The position numbers and the translations under genes were made by a program. A stretch of DNA of 64,000 nucleotides from Pleurostoma richardsiae (taxonomy: Eukaryota > Ascomycota > Sordariomycetes > Calosphaeriales > Pleurostomataceae). Each line of letters starts with the position of its first letter. Position 1 is the first letter of the stretch. The stretch is taken from positions 1-64,000 of the forward strand of contig JANBVO010000026.1 of the NCBI GenBank assembly GCA_030052745.1, in the 5' to 3' direction. This document shows positions 10,829 to 22,830 of this stretch, in pieces. The notes under the pieces are model-generated. The model had not been told where the DNA came from and searched no databases. It was given only the letters and a program-made list of their open reading frames with translations.

Positions 10829-12604
10829 TTACGTCTCGAAGAAAGGCAGGAGGATATGACTGGGATACTCAGAGCTGCAGTGAACCTTGTGGACCCCGCG
10901 ATTCTCCTCACTGCTCTTCTTGCCCTTCAGCGGCCCGAACGACTGGATCTGCGGTGATTGTCCGACCACTTCCACCTGCACCGACTCTCCGGCCTCGTAT
11001 CCCACGCTCATGGCAAAGATTCCGATCTCCAGCTTGACAACTTCTCCCTTGGGCACCTTGGCAGTTCTCGCGTGAGGGTGGAAGGGATAGTTGGGGTGCA
11101 TGGATTTTGACAGGTCAAACTCGCGGTGAGATGCCCGGAGGACGCCCAAAGGTCCAGTGTAGAGCAGGATGTCGCTTGTCTTGTCCTCGGGGATCTCCTC
11201 GATCGTGTTGGGCGGAATAGCGCTCCAAGGACAGTTGATCGCCATCATGGGATTGCCGCTCTTGTCCAGCTTGCGAACCATGACGTACACATCCATGTCG
11301 TCGTGGTCATCGCACGACATGTACAGCACGGCCTTGGGGATGCCGCAAAGCCTCGAGGGTTTGTCGAAGGTGTACGCCCACTTCACCGAGGACTTGGCAT
11401 CTTCTGAGTGGTACTGGGTCGAGAAGGGAGCGGCGGCCGGCTTCTCAAACCCCAGGGTCCCGTCTTGCCCGAAATACAGATCACGATCGATGGTCTGGGG
11501 GGGAGGGAAGCTCTCGACCGGCTCGTCGGAAACGGCGTCCTTCTCGCCGAAGAGTATCGTGCACATCCGAACGTGCGGGGTGGCTTCCCAACTGTTCTCG
11601 ATGCCCTTCAAGTAGCGGTCGAAGAAGGCGAGCAGCTCCTCTGTGTACTTGGGCACCGCCCAGATGTCGTACCACTCCTGGTACGGGCTGAAGCGAAGCC
11701 ACTTGTTCGGGTTGTCGACGTGCATGTAGCCCCGGATCGAGCCCATGGGGTGGAGGGCCGAGGAGAAGGACGAAGTGATGTAGGCGGGGATGTTGATCTT
11801 GGTCATGTCGGGTCGCTTGTCGTACCAGTAGTCGTTCCCTACGCCGCCGCTGCGCCGGTACATCTCCTTGAAATCCTCCATACCGTGGTAGCCGTGGATC
11901 AGGACCTTACTGATGTGGTCGAAGAAGTCGCCCGACCATATGCCACCGCGCACAAACTGCTCTCGGAACAGGTCGCCGCAGCCTTCCCAGGGGGCAATGG
12001 CCTTCAGAGACGGCGGGCGCTGCTGCGCGATGAACCATTGCGCGATGGCCAGGTGCGAGTTACCCGCCATGCCCACGCTGCCGCTGCACCACGGCATCGC
12101 CGCGACGGCCTCGACGGCGTCATGTCCGTCCTCACCCTCCTGGGTGCCCATGATGACGCACATGCCCTCCGAGTCACCGACGCCTCGCGTGTCTGTGTTG
12201 ACGACGGCATAGCCACGGTCGACAAAGGTGGCCGGATCAGGGCCCTCGAACTTCTCCAACCCGCTGATGGTCGTCGAGCTCACGCCGATGTTGTAGGGCG
12301 TCATCTTCTGGAGCCACATGAGTCCGTTGAGCTTCTTGCCGAACGGGCTCCACGAGAAGATGGCCGGCACCTTCTCGCCCCCATCTGGCGGACGGTAGAT
12401 GTCGGCGTAGATGACGACACCGTCGCGGAGCTTGAGCGGAACATCGTTCTCCACCAGAATGTCGCACGGCAGCACCCGCTGCTTGAAAGGGGCCGAGCCT
12501 TTGAGATGGATCTTCGTCTTGCCCTTGAGGAAGCCCTGGTATCCCATGTGACCGATCTTTGGAGAATCGATCTCCTTGCGGGCGATCTGGCAGGGGGCCG
12601 GCAT
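10829..12604 (-). CDS. CocE/NonD-family alpha/beta hydrolase (X-Pro dipeptidyl-peptidase S15-like)
   Basis: Single exon, 591 aa from the ATG at 12604. I prefer this start because its context (CCAAGATGCC) is good, it follows a TATA box by about 190 bp, and the resulting length fits the family; the frame stays open another 89 codons upstream but that part reads as leader. Seen in order: strand/loop DGVVIYADIYRP, GYAVVNTDTRGVGDSEG, nucleophile elbow AGNSHLA (catalytic Ser), NKWLRFSPYQEWYD, then the C-terminal galactose-binding-like domain ending HKVHCSSEYPSHILLPF with the expected catalytic His. The family hydrolyses esters or amides (for example cocaine esterase, glutaryl-7-ACA acylase); the substrate here is unknown. 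No signal peptide is visible. A decayed relative lies at 2955-4465. Confidence 0.9.
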   Translation of the reverse strand: MPAPCQIARKEIDSPKIGHMGYQGFLKGKTKIHLKGSAPFKQRVLPCDILVENDVPLKLRDGVVIYADIYRPPDGGEKVPAIFSWSPFGKKLNGLMWLQKMTPYNIGVSSTTISGLEKFEGPDPATFVDRGYAVVNTDTRGVGDSEGMCVIMGTQEGEDGHDAVEAVAAMPWCSGSVGMAGNSHLAIAQWFIAQQRPPSLKAIAPWEGCGDLFREQFVRGGIWSGDFFDHISKVLIHGYHGMEDFKEMYRRSGGVGNDYWYDKRPDMTKINIPAYITSSFSSALHPMGSIRGYMHVDNPNKWLRFSPYQEWYDIWAVPKYTEELLAFFDRYLKGIENSWEATPHVRMCTILFGEKDAVSDEPVESFPPPQTIDRDLYFGQDGTLGFEKPAAAPFSTQYHSEDAKSSVKWAYTFDKPSRLCGIPKAVLYMSCDDHDDMDVYVMVRKLDKSGNPMMAINCPWSAIPPNTIEEIPEDKTSDILLYTGPLGVLRASHREFDLSKSMHPNYPFHPHARTAKVPKGEVVKLEIGIFAMSVGYEAGESVQVEVVGQSPQIQSFGPLKGKKSSEENRGVHKVHCSSEYPSHILLPFFET

Positions 12605-12793
12605 CTTGGCGGTTGGATCCGGGTACTCTTCAGGTGTTTTTTTTTTTCCCTTATTCGGTACAGACGTTGAGGGAGATGGCAATGGCTTCTGGGTGGGCGA
12701 TGGAACGGGCTCGGAGTGTGCTTCAGCCAATGTCCCAACGAGAGCAGCAAGGTGCGTGTTGGTTGTCACTAGGTAACCATTAACCGCCTCCGG

Positions 12794-12803
12794 CTTTATA
12801 TAG
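12794..12803 (-). promoter_or_regulatory. TATA box of the CocE-type hydrolase
   Basis: The minus strand reads CTATATAAAG here, about 190 bp upstream of the chosen ATG at 12604. It would place transcription start near 12765, inside the open frame that extends upstream, which is the main argument for not using an earlier start codon. A short ATG-led frame (M-V-T-stop) just downstream could be an upstream ORF. Confidence 0.5.
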
Positions 12804-13124
12804 ATTCTGTGCTGCAAACCATGCTGATTATCGGTCTTCCTGCATCCACTGACGGCATCTACTTCCAACATTCAGTTCGGATAGTCAGTCTCACACAAGT
12901 AAAGGCGTCTTATCCCGGGGGATAGATCAATGGCCACACCACAGAATAGTTTCGGCGTCCGGAGCTACCCCGCCAGACCCACACTGAGCTGTTGTGGTTT
13001 CCTTGGGGGCTAATCGTGCCCCTCCTGCCCCCCTTACTCACGTATTTTTTCCCCGCCCATTCCCGCTCCTTCGCCAACCACGCCTGCGTAAACCACGACT
13101 ACGGTGCGATATCTATCACTCCAA
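12804..13124. other. upstream flank of the CocE-type hydrolase, no gene
   Basis: About 320 bp of ordinary base composition, probably distal promoter sequence of the hydrolase. No gene recognised. It ends abruptly at the AT-rich block starting near 13125. Confidence 0.4.
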
Positions 13125-13454
13125 AATAATTCATTTTTAAATTTTAGAGATACCCCGCTAGTATTAGACGTATGATAATTAAATAATTCTTTTTAAATAT
13201 TTATAAATTTACTTATATTTATTTAAAGATATATAATTATATTTTTATAGGGTAAAAACTTGAAAACTTAATAAGAATAGAAAAAAAATTGATAAACTTT
13301 TTAATTAACCGTAAAACGAAAATATAAAGTAAAAGTTCTTAAATAAACATAAATAATAAATTATTTCTTAGTTTAATCACTTTAAATATAATCATGTCTC
13401 GACGTCTTATATAACTAACTATTTTATCCTCTAAAGTCGCGTATCCCTTCTAAG
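13125..13454. repeat. AT-rich, RIP-like flank of the LTR element
   Basis: Composition changes sharply to long A/T runs rich in TAA, TTA and ATA, with few CpA or TpG dinucleotides. It directly borders the 5' LTR and carries the CTAAG target site (13450-13454) at its right end. It looks like leakage of RIP into flanking DNA or an older degraded repeat. No such block flanks the 3' LTR. Confidence 0.6.
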
Positions 13455-13838
13455 TGTCACGGCTATAATGCCGGCCGCCCCTCAGGCACCAAGCCTGGCG
13501 GTCAGGACAGGTAGAATTACGGGTTACGGGTAGATAAAATAAGCAGGATCACTGTAAGGCATAGGCTATTACTAGTGATCTAGGATTATTAGGAGCGACG
13601 GGATTACAAAGGTAATCTTCGTGAGTTAAGTGATCTAGGCAAATCAATTGTCTATATAAGATTACACTTATTCTATAGTTTAAAACCTCTTAGAGAGATT
13701 AGCTCTCTAGTAATTAATTTCTGTACTAAGCTTTAATAGTTGCGATCTAAGTATTTATCTTAGTATACGCCCTCTACTCTCTAATAATATAAACCCCTAG
13801 CCCGGTTACCTACTTTAAAGAATACCTGGATCGTTACA
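13455..13838 (+). repeat. 5' LTR
   Basis: 384 bp starting TGTCACGGC and ending CGTTACA. It contains a CTATATAAG promoter-like box in the expected position. It matches the 3' LTR at full length without gaps that I can see; the differences are transitions, most with the TpA form in this copy. Confidence 0.9.
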
Positions 13839-16800
13839 CGTTGATTACTCTTGTTTAGAAGGTTAACTGCGTGTTACTAAGTAATACCGTTCTACAGTCA
13901 TGGCCCTTTAAACATTTACAGTATTTACTTCTACCCCGAAGCCCCTTTTTTCAACTTCTAACACGGTTACCTCTTAGGATATGTTGAATGAGTTTAATCG
14001 CCTTCGTAATGAAGTCGCCATGCTCTAAGTTTACTAAGGAAGAGGAGAAGAACCTGTTAAACTCGATAAGCTAGAACCGTACGACGGGACTAAAAGAAAA
14101 CTACGTAGATTCTTTACTTAGATGAGAACCTACTTTAAGCGCTATAAGGGAAACCTCTTCTATAACTACGACAAGGTACTTTTTGCCTCCAGTCGACTCT
14201 TAGGAAACGCCTTAGATTGGTTCGAACCTATTCTCTGTAACTACTTAGAGAACGACGACTAAAATAACCGAAAGACCGAAACTAATCGCATCTTTAGGAG
14301 GTACGATAGGTTTAAAGAAGTCCTTAAGGGAGCTTTCGGAGATCCTAATGAAGAACGAACCGCCGAACGCTAATTAGCTAGTCTACGATAAAAGGGGTTA
14401 GCTTCGGAATACATTGCCAAGTTCCGCCAAGTTACATCCAAGTTAGGATAGGACGATAAGCCCCTCATAAATTACTACTACGTAGGACTCAAAGACGATG
14501 TTAAGGATGAACTTGTGAAGCTAGATCGCCCCGGAACACTCATAGAATTCGTTAACATAACTATACGAATCGACAATCGACTATATAAACGATATATGGA
14601 GAAAACGTCTAGGTAAAGACCGGAGAATCGCTACGCTACCAATCAAAGAAGAAGGGTTACTTACCGAGGACAACCCAGAAGTACGGTATACGGATCTCAT
14701 AGCGGACCTATAGAACTAGACGCTGCTTAGAAAACCAAAAGGCCCCGGAAGTGTTATAATTGTAGAAAAGAAGGACATTTCGCCCGATAATGCCCCGAAA
14801 GGCGACATTAGAAAGTACCCGAACTACGCCGAAACGTTAACAATGTATAAACTAAGTATAAAACCTTCAGTTAGACTAATTATTACGATAACGACTATAT
14901 TATATATAGAGACGATAAGGAAAGCGCTAATTAATACTTAAGCCGATTAAGAGAACGACGAACTCTTGCTGCTACTAAGAGAATAAACTTCTACTTACTT
15001 TAAGAAGAAAACGAAGAAGATAATCCGCCTCGTTATAGTACCTTCTCGTTGTTAAAGCAACTTAAGGGACTAGTTATATAGGACCTTTAGGAATAACGTA
15101 ATGTATCGGTATTTACCCTCCTTAAACCCCTACTAGAACCTAACCTATATTTACTCTATATTCAGCGATAACAACCTTATAATCACCCCGACGACGTAAA
15201 AAGTAATAAGAAGGTATATATCGAAAAAAGAACACTAAGAGCAACCATCAACAGGCTTCAAATATACTACTTAAAATCCGGAAATGACCATCGAATGTAC
15301 CTGCGATACCGATATCACGAACGGATCTTATGAACTTCGTGCTTAGAAGATCTATACTACAAATACCTGAAAGAAAAATCCTACCATAGATTCTTTCCTT
15401 ATCGATCAGAAAATCGACCTATCCTATAAACTTACTATCGGACGGAACTCGTACAATAGGTCTTATAACAACCGCTCGACCAGTATACAAACTACGCTAT
15501 ACTTATCTGGAGCAAATATTACCCCCTCGAATACGAACTACTAGACGCTAAACCTCAGAATTATAAAACTTTCTAGTACGTAAACTACGCCCTATAGAAA
15601 ATCGTAGAATAGTATCGATAACGTTCCTAAAACTATCTTACATAAACACCACGAAAAACCCTCAAGATCGAAGATCGACCCTCGATGACAGAAACATTCC
15701 AGAAGATAGAACAGAACCTTGTTAAAAATAGGTACTATTACCTACTAAATTTAAAGCAAGAATATTAGACAGTACGATAAGAACTGCTAGACTAAACCGA
15801 TAGTAATAAATTACTTACGTAAAACGGAAAAACAAAAAACGACGACGACCGTTTATAAGGAACCGACGAACGGAAGAACCCCGTAGGTTCCTAAACGCGA
15901 TGAAGGCCGACACCTTCCGATTACTAAAGATACCCGTTAGAATCAACTAATAAACGCTTAACGCTATAATAGACAGCGGAGCACAAGGGAATTTCATATT
16001 CCCGACTATCGTAAATAGGTATAAGATACTTTAGAAAAAGAAAGAATAACCATATTAGTTACATAGCGTAGAAGGATAGCCCGTTTCCTACGGTAACGGA
16101 TTAGTTAATAAGGAGACTGCGTACTTTTAAGTTACGATCGAAGGACGTACTACTCCTATTATCTTCGATATTATTAACATAGTTAAACATTAAATAATAC
16201 TAAGAATACCTTAGTTAAAGGAGTACAACCCTTGAATAGATTAGACTACCGGCCGGGTAAAACTAATAATAACCACTTATAGTCTAAAGTAGTAACGACA
16301 GGCTGCGGAAGTAAACAATAATAAGTAGTTACTTTATACGAAAAGAATAAAAGAGAACCGCCTCGACGGTATTTTGTTAAAATACTTAATTTACGAAAAG
16401 ATATTCTAACTAGAGCTCGAGATAGGACTACCTCTATACAATGAATAGGACTACGAGATACCTTTGAAGCTAGGGACGATACTAAAGTTTTATAAGATCT
16501 ACGCGCTAGATAAAACTAAGCTATAAGTACTAAAAAGATACCTTGATAAGAACCTTAGGAAAGGCTATATACGACCCTCGATATTACCTGTAGGATATCT
16601 TATACTTTTCGTATTACGGAAGGAAGGAGACCTGCGATTATGTGTGGATTACAGATAACTTAACGATATTACTATTAAGAACTAGTACTCTTTATTATTA
16701 ATATTAGAACTATAGGATCGACTATACGGAGTTAACTAGTTTATTGTACTTAACATGCTCGGAATATATAACCTCATCCGTATTAAAAAAAAAGAAGAAT

Positions 16801-19242
16801 GGAAAACAGCGTTTAGAACTCGGTTCGGATATTACGAATACCTCGTTATACCCTTTGGACTTACTAACGTACCTGCTACCTTCCAAGGCATGATCAACCA
16901 CGTACTCCGACAGTTCCTCGATATCTTTATTGTCGTATATCTAGACGATATCCTTATATATTCCAGGACGCTGGAAAAATATAGGAAACACGTTTACTAA
17001 ATACTATAAACGCTACAAAACGCTAATCTACTAGTTAACCCTAAGAAAAGCATATTCTATACGTAGAAAGTCGATTTCCTAGGATACATCATTACACTTT
17101 CGTCGATACAGATGTAAGCATCTAAAATCGCCGCAGTTAAAGACTGGCCGATACCGACGAACGTTCGAGAAGTTAGAGGATTTCTAAGATTCCTTAATTT
17201 TTACAGACGGTTCATCAAGAATTATAAGTCAATCGCTAAACCTCTCACCGACTTCATTAGGAAAGAACTATAGACCTTTATATAGGGATCAGAACAATAA
17301 GAAGCCTTCGACACCTTAAAAAATAAAATACTGGAAAACCCTATACATACGAATTTAAATCCAGCAAAACCATTCGAAGTCGAAATAAACGCATCCGACT
17401 ACGCTTTAAGAAGATAACTAGGACAAAGAGATGAGGAAAGACGACTATATCTAATAGTATTCTTTTCTAAGAAACTACACGGACTAGAGTTAAACTACCC
17501 TATACATAATAAAAAACTTATAGTTATTATCGAAATATTTAGAGAATGGAAACGATACTTTAATAAATCAACATATAAAGTCACGGTTTATACAGATTAC
17601 AAGAATCTTACTTACTTTACTACAACTAAGGAACTCAACAAAAAACAGACTAGATAGTCAGAAGAACTCTCAGAATTCAACTTCCGAATCATATACCGTA
17701 AAGGATCGGAAAACGGTAGAGTAGACGTACTCAGCAGAAGATTGGACTATTACTAGGAAACACCTTCGGAGTCGTACGTACTGCTACTCTAGGAACTAGA
17801 CGGAACGTTACGATAAAACCAACGAAACATCAATATTACTATAAAAATCGAAGATACGGATGATTGGCACCATAAACTACTCCAAGCCTACGAAAAGGAA
17901 CTACCGACCAATACCAACATCTAAAAGAAAGGAAACGTATATATATACAAGAAGAAGATTTACGTACCTTCAACGCTGTAAGAAGAACTCATACGTCGAT
18001 ATTATGACATTATAGAATATAAACACCTAGGAGTAACCAAGATATTCTAGAGGATCAGACAACGCTACGATTACCTAGGACTCCTCGCGAAAGTTAGAAT
18101 ATATATTAAAAATTACGATACGTATAACAAGACTAAGATTAGCAGATATAAACTATACGGAGAACTATAACCATTACTTATATTAAATTAACTATAGGAA
18201 TCTATATCTTAGGACTTCATTACTAAACTACTCTTATTAAAGGAACTATTAATATAAGTCAAATACGATAGTATTTTCGTTATCGTCGACCGATTCACTA
18301 AATATGCTTATTTTCTGCTATATAAAGAATTAAGTAATACGGAAGATCTTGTATATACCTTTAACCGAGTCATAGTTACAAACTACGGACTACTTAGAAA
18401 AGTAATTTCGGATCGAAATAAGTTCTTCACTTCGAAATTTTAGTAATCTCTTATAATATACCTTAGAACTAAGTAAAAAATATTTACAGCTTACTACCTA
18501 TAAATAGACGGATAAATAGAACGAGTCAACTAGATATTTAAACAGTACTTACGATGCTATATCAACTACTAATAAGATAATTAAGTTACATTCCTACTAA
18601 TAGCATAGTTCGTATATAATACGTTAATATTAGAATTGACTAAATAAAATCCATTTTACGCTAACTATAGATTACAGCTAATATTTAGCTATCTAATACT
18701 GAAAGGACTAGAGTTAGAAAAAGCTAAACTTACAGTAGAAGGCTTACAATTCCTATACAATTCCTTAAAGAAAGAACTTTCCTTTGTTAGAACCAGAATA
18801 GCATTTCACTACAACAAGAAAAGGATAAAAGGACTATCTTTAAAGGAAGGAGATAGAGTTTACTTACTTCGACGAAACATTAAAACTAAGAGACCAAACG
18901 ACAAATTAGACTACAAGAAGCTAAGACCTTTTAAAATTAAGATTAAGATCTTAGATAATAACTACGAACTAAAACTACTACCCCGAATGAAGATACACCC
19001 TATATTTCACATTTCCTTACTTAAACCTACCCCGGAAGGAATCACGGCACAAGAAAAAGATCTCGACATCGACTTAAAATACGAATATAAAGTCGAACAA
19101 ATACTAGACACGAGACAGGAAGGACGAACAGTAAAATACCTAGTCAAATGAAAAGGCTACGACGACAGCGAAAACATATGGGAACCCCCTACGAACCTCC
19201 GGAACTACTAGGAACTAGTGTAGGAGTTTTACCGAAGAAATC

Positions 19243-19578
19243 CTAACCGACCTGCCCCCCGGCGTTATCAGACAAGATCGCAGCCCAATCCACCACATCT
19301 AGAGCGCTATTAACCTGTACCTCGACTACCGTTTTAGACTTACGCCGCTCCTCTTCCTTTAACTCGTTTAAAGAACGTAAACCCCTTCGGATCATTTTTT
19401 TTCCCCTTGAAGAAACGGCGACCCTTTGCTTCCGTAAGCGAACTAGACGCGCCAGATTTTCATTAAAACGCTGCTGAGCCTGTACTAGTTCCAGCTCCGT
19501 ATCCTTCTCTTCTTTCTCGATACGATGTTTTTCGGTAATAAGGCGTAGAACTGCGACGCGACCTTTAACCCCTACTAA
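19243..19578 (-). other. antisense open frame inside the LTR element
   Basis: On the minus strand between the chromodomain and the 3' LTR, a frame of about 112 codons stays open although the sense-strand genes are full of stops. It encodes a very basic, Arg/Lys/Glu-rich, coiled-coil-like segment with RLRKQR and MIRRGLRSLNEL. As I recall, similar antisense-coded proteins turn up in annotations of other fungal Gypsy elements. Whether it was ever a gene or is a by-product of base composition cannot be told from one copy. No start codon is assigned. Confidence 0.4.
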
Positions 19579-19937
19579 CTAGAATCAAGGATCACAACAG
19601 GGATTTACCCGACGACGATACTACCCTAGAGCTGTTATAAGAACGCCTTCGTCGTATATACTCCGAATACCGCGAGTAACCCTCTACTATTTTATACTTT
19701 TTATTGTAAGAATCACATCACGAGCAAGCCATCACTTCGATATCTTCTGCCTCGATTAAAGCGTAAAGATTGCAGCGTTGTTCCGTTTTCTTTGATCTCG
19801 GTTTCTCTACGCGACCCGATATGATGTTAGCATTACGTATAAATAAGGAAGAAGGTTTTAGGATTTACTAAGTGGGTAACGCTTAGATATTTAAGACATT
19901 AGGTCTCTAGGATATCGACTTTAAAGGAGGGACATCG

Positions 19938-20321
19938 TATTACGGCCATAATGCCGGCCGCCCTTCAGGCACCAAGCCTAGCGGTTAGGACAAGCAGAAT
20001 TACGGGTCACGGGTAGATAAGATAAGCAGGATCACTGTGAGGCATAGGCCATCACTGGTGATCCAGGATCACTAGGAGCGACGGGATCACAAAGGTGATC
20101 CTCGTGAGCCAAGTGATCCAGGCAAATCAATTGTCTATATAAGACCACACTCACTCCATAGCTTAGAACCTCCTGGAGAGATTAGCTCTCCAGCAATCAA
20201 TTCCTGTACCAAGCTTCAATAGCTGCGATCCAAGCATTCATCTCAGTGCACGCCCTCTACTCTCTGATAACATAAACCCCTAGCCCGGTTACCTACCTTA
20301 AGGGATACCTGGATCGTTACA
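19938..20321 (+). repeat. 3' LTR
   Basis: 384 bp, the partner of the 5' LTR, followed directly by the CTAAG duplication. Apart from its first 70 bases or so it retains CpA and TpG dinucleotides where the 5' copy has TpA, so it is far less RIP-affected than the rest of the element. Confidence 0.9.
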
Positions 20322-20326
20322 CTAAG

Positions 20327-20657
20327 TTAAACCTACCGTTAGCCATTACTGCTTATTACAGCCCATCAACTTCTCAGAATGAGGCGATTGTAATGGAGAT
20401 GACTAAATAGAGCTCGTCTTGAATGAACTCATATCATACGTCGTTCATAAATTAAACTTTGAAATGTCTCATTAGTAAAAGGAGTTCTAGTTAAAATCAC
20501 AAAACCTTTCCATATTAAGTATGATCACGGTGGGTTTTAAGTGTGTTTATCTGGGTACAGTAGGTAGTCAAATAAAATAAACTTTATGTCTTTACTCTTA
20601 AAAAGTCCTTATGCATAAACAGGTTTATTATTACTCCAGTATCAATCTTTCTTGTAA
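20327..20657. other. gap between LTR element and copper amine oxidase
   Basis: 331 bp of moderately AT-rich sequence next to the 3' LTR, presumably the 3' flank of the amine oxidase. No gene recognised. Confidence 0.4.
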
Positions 20658-22830
20658 TCAAATTTTACAACATGTTTCCTCAGAAGACGTATAGAGCGTC
20701 GATTTGTTCTGACTTTGTGAGGAGCGTGGGACGTCGTTCGAAGGGTTGAACTCAAAGAAGTTTTCCGGTTTTAGGGAGAGGGAGATCTTCTCGACTGGCA
20801 TAACAGGGAAGTCTATATTATATGAGTCACATGTAATCAGCACCAATAACGCAAAAGGGGGGAAAGACATATGACTTTGAAGTAAATAGCTTGTAGCATA
20901 CCTTCAGGACGAGTGACGTGTGTAAGGCCAAAGCTATGCCAAAGAACAACATCTTCGTCCTGAGTATTCTCGTCTCGTGAAGCCCAAACAGCAAGACCCG
21001 TGTCTTCCCGGCTCTGGTTGGTGAATTCGCCGGCTACCCAGAGTTCGTCGTCACGATATTTCGTGACCCAGATTGGCCTAGAAGCAAAAATGCCACGACG
21101 ATAATTGAAAGTCTGAGGCCCCATCATCATCATTTGGCTGGGAACCGCGTGCAGTTTGTAACCAACCGGCTTGCCGGAAATCGGGTTCTTCTGAGACTCG
21201 TTGATGATTTTATAAACACGAGCTTTACCTAGGCTAAGATCATACCCCCCAGGCTTTTTGATCGGTGTGCTCTCAAGGCGGAACGCGCATCCGAATGGGT
21301 CCAGCTCTGGTTCATTCGTGACTGGTATGCAGTCATCGTATGTGATGGTATTTCGTCGTGAGCCACTCATGTGGGGGTCGATTCGGACGCAGAAGAGATG
21401 CTGGTGGTTGACTGCGAGAACGCCGGGAGCGACGGTGGTACCCCAAGGAACATGAATTCCACGCCTGATTGGCGTGGTGGAAACAATACCGGTAGCGCGT
21501 ACCTCGATGTGCAAACTGGCTGCTTGGTCGAGAACAAAGGCCAAGATGTACTCGTAGTTGGCAACTGTAGCAGTGCACTGAACAACTAGTCGACGATCAC
21601 GTACCACAGAAGAGTGGCCATTCCGGACATTGGTATGCTTCCACCCAATGCCTTCGTCCACTTCATGCATACAAACGACGTTGGGCATGACAACGGGCTC
21701 TCCAGCGGCTGTCACCCTCACTCCATTGAAATAGGCAATGTGACCTAGACAATCACACCCCAGAGCTAGACTGTTAGACGTCAAGCCAAAGCCAGAGTCT
21801 CCTAGGTCAAAAGCCTGTTTGCGATGGTATGGAGAGCGGGGGTCTCCGTACGGAACTGTCATCTCGCTCATCGAGACACGATAGAATAGAGAACGACCAT
21901 CATACTTGACATCGTGTAGGACCGGGCCTTCACGCAGGTTCCAGCCCAGCTGAAAGGACCACTTTTGCCACTGGACTTGACGACCTGTGATTTTGAAAGA
22001 AGGACCCTCCGGCTGCGTGATTTGCAAAGGTTGAAGATCCTTTCGAAACTTGTCGGGTCCTAGAATATCTGCGCTATACTCTACGGCCTCAACAGGGTCC
22101 CAGGGCCGAGTGTCTTCATCCACAGCTGCGTCGGCACCAAGGGGGAGTTTCTGGAGGTCAACTAATTCGAGCGTGTGGGCGTCGAATACGGGTGCGAGAG
22201 GAAGTGGGATTGAATAGTGATTCGCCTGAGGATCGTCATTGAGCGTAGCATACATGTAGCACTGGAATAGTCGTCGACGTTCGTCACCGTCGTCTGTTCC
22301 ATAGGCCCAAGGGTCGTTGATGATCTTTGCACTTCATTCACAAATTGTTTAGTTGAGTTTCTACTGGAGGGAAAGAATGCGGGAAGGAAAAACAAGTATA
22401 CTGCTTCTGCGGATCTGACTGACTTGGGAGGAAGCTTCAGCTTAGCTACTTCAGCTAGCACCTTGGGGTGCTTCAGGCAGGCATCATGGACGAGGCCGAA
22501 CTCGGTCCAGTCAACTGGTCCCTGGTCATTGGGTGTCTCATAAACCTTTTCCACAAGGGCTTTGGTAATATTGACAATTGCGACGACCATAGTCTGGTCA
22601 TTCTTTCGATGGAAATAGACCCTGCTCTTACGGTCGGGAGCTGGTCCGTCGTGATACAGGTGTGAGAGTGTCAGTTCTTTGGGAGGCTCGGCAAGATCGA
22701 TGACCTTGAAGCGGACCTCTTGAATGGGACAGCCGAGGTGTTGAACAAGGGTCTTCGACACTAACTGCACCTCCCCGGCCCTCAAGGGATCAAGAGGATG
22801 TGGTGTAGTGCTTTGCTTAGAAGAAACCAT
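20658..22830 (-). CDS. copper amine oxidase (topaquinone enzyme)
   Basis: Oxidises primary amines to aldehydes with release of ammonia and hydrogen peroxide. Exons 22424-22830, 20902-22331 and 20658-20812 join in phase to 663 aa, the family's usual length. Visible marks: the N2/N3 domain with KLKLPPN and DPWAYGTDD across the first junction; RKQAFDLGD with the catalytic-base Asp; GCDCLG; HEVDEGIGWKHT; the topaquinone Tyr in TVANYEY; copper ligands in HQHLF and in the late His of FGLTHVTRPEDFPVMPVE, which is only complete after splicing the last intron (20813-20901). The start at 22830 has a good context (CGACCATGG); there is no earlier ATG in frame. The C terminus CKI fits the loose peroxisomal PTS1 pattern, as expected for a peroxide producer (inference). 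It is divergent from the SDR at 23431. Confidence 0.95.

Larger units (their letters stand above)
13455..20321 (+). mobile_element. Ty3/Gypsy LTR retrotransposon (chromovirus) fossil
   Basis: A 6.87-kb element bounded by 384-bp LTRs and by a perfect 5-bp target duplication, CTAAG, at 13450-13454 and 20322-20326. Internal parts lie in canonical order: gag with a zinc-knuckle remnant near 14745-14800, protease near 15930-16050, reverse transcriptase near 16560-17060 (YLDD motif near 16940), RNase H near 17330-17760, integrase near 18000-18800, and a chromodomain near 19080-19230, which places it among chromoviruses. A purine-rich tract precedes the 3' LTR. The interior is heavily TpA-enriched, as RIP would leave it, and the coding capacity is destroyed by a very large number of breaks (dozens at least). 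Both ends are structurally whole, so insertion need not be ancient; RIP prevents dating by LTR divergence. Confidence 0.93.

Noticed and set aside
11408-12670. 420-codon plus-strand frame opposite the CocE-type hydrolase
   Set aside because: It is the antisense shadow of a GC-rich coding sequence; its translation is Arg/Val/Asp-rich with no domain, whereas the minus strand has full family motifs.
12605-12871. N-terminal extension of the CocE-type hydrolase
   Set aside because: The extra 89 codons include the likely transcription start after the TATA box at 12794-12803 and do not resemble the family; the ATG at 12604 has a better context.
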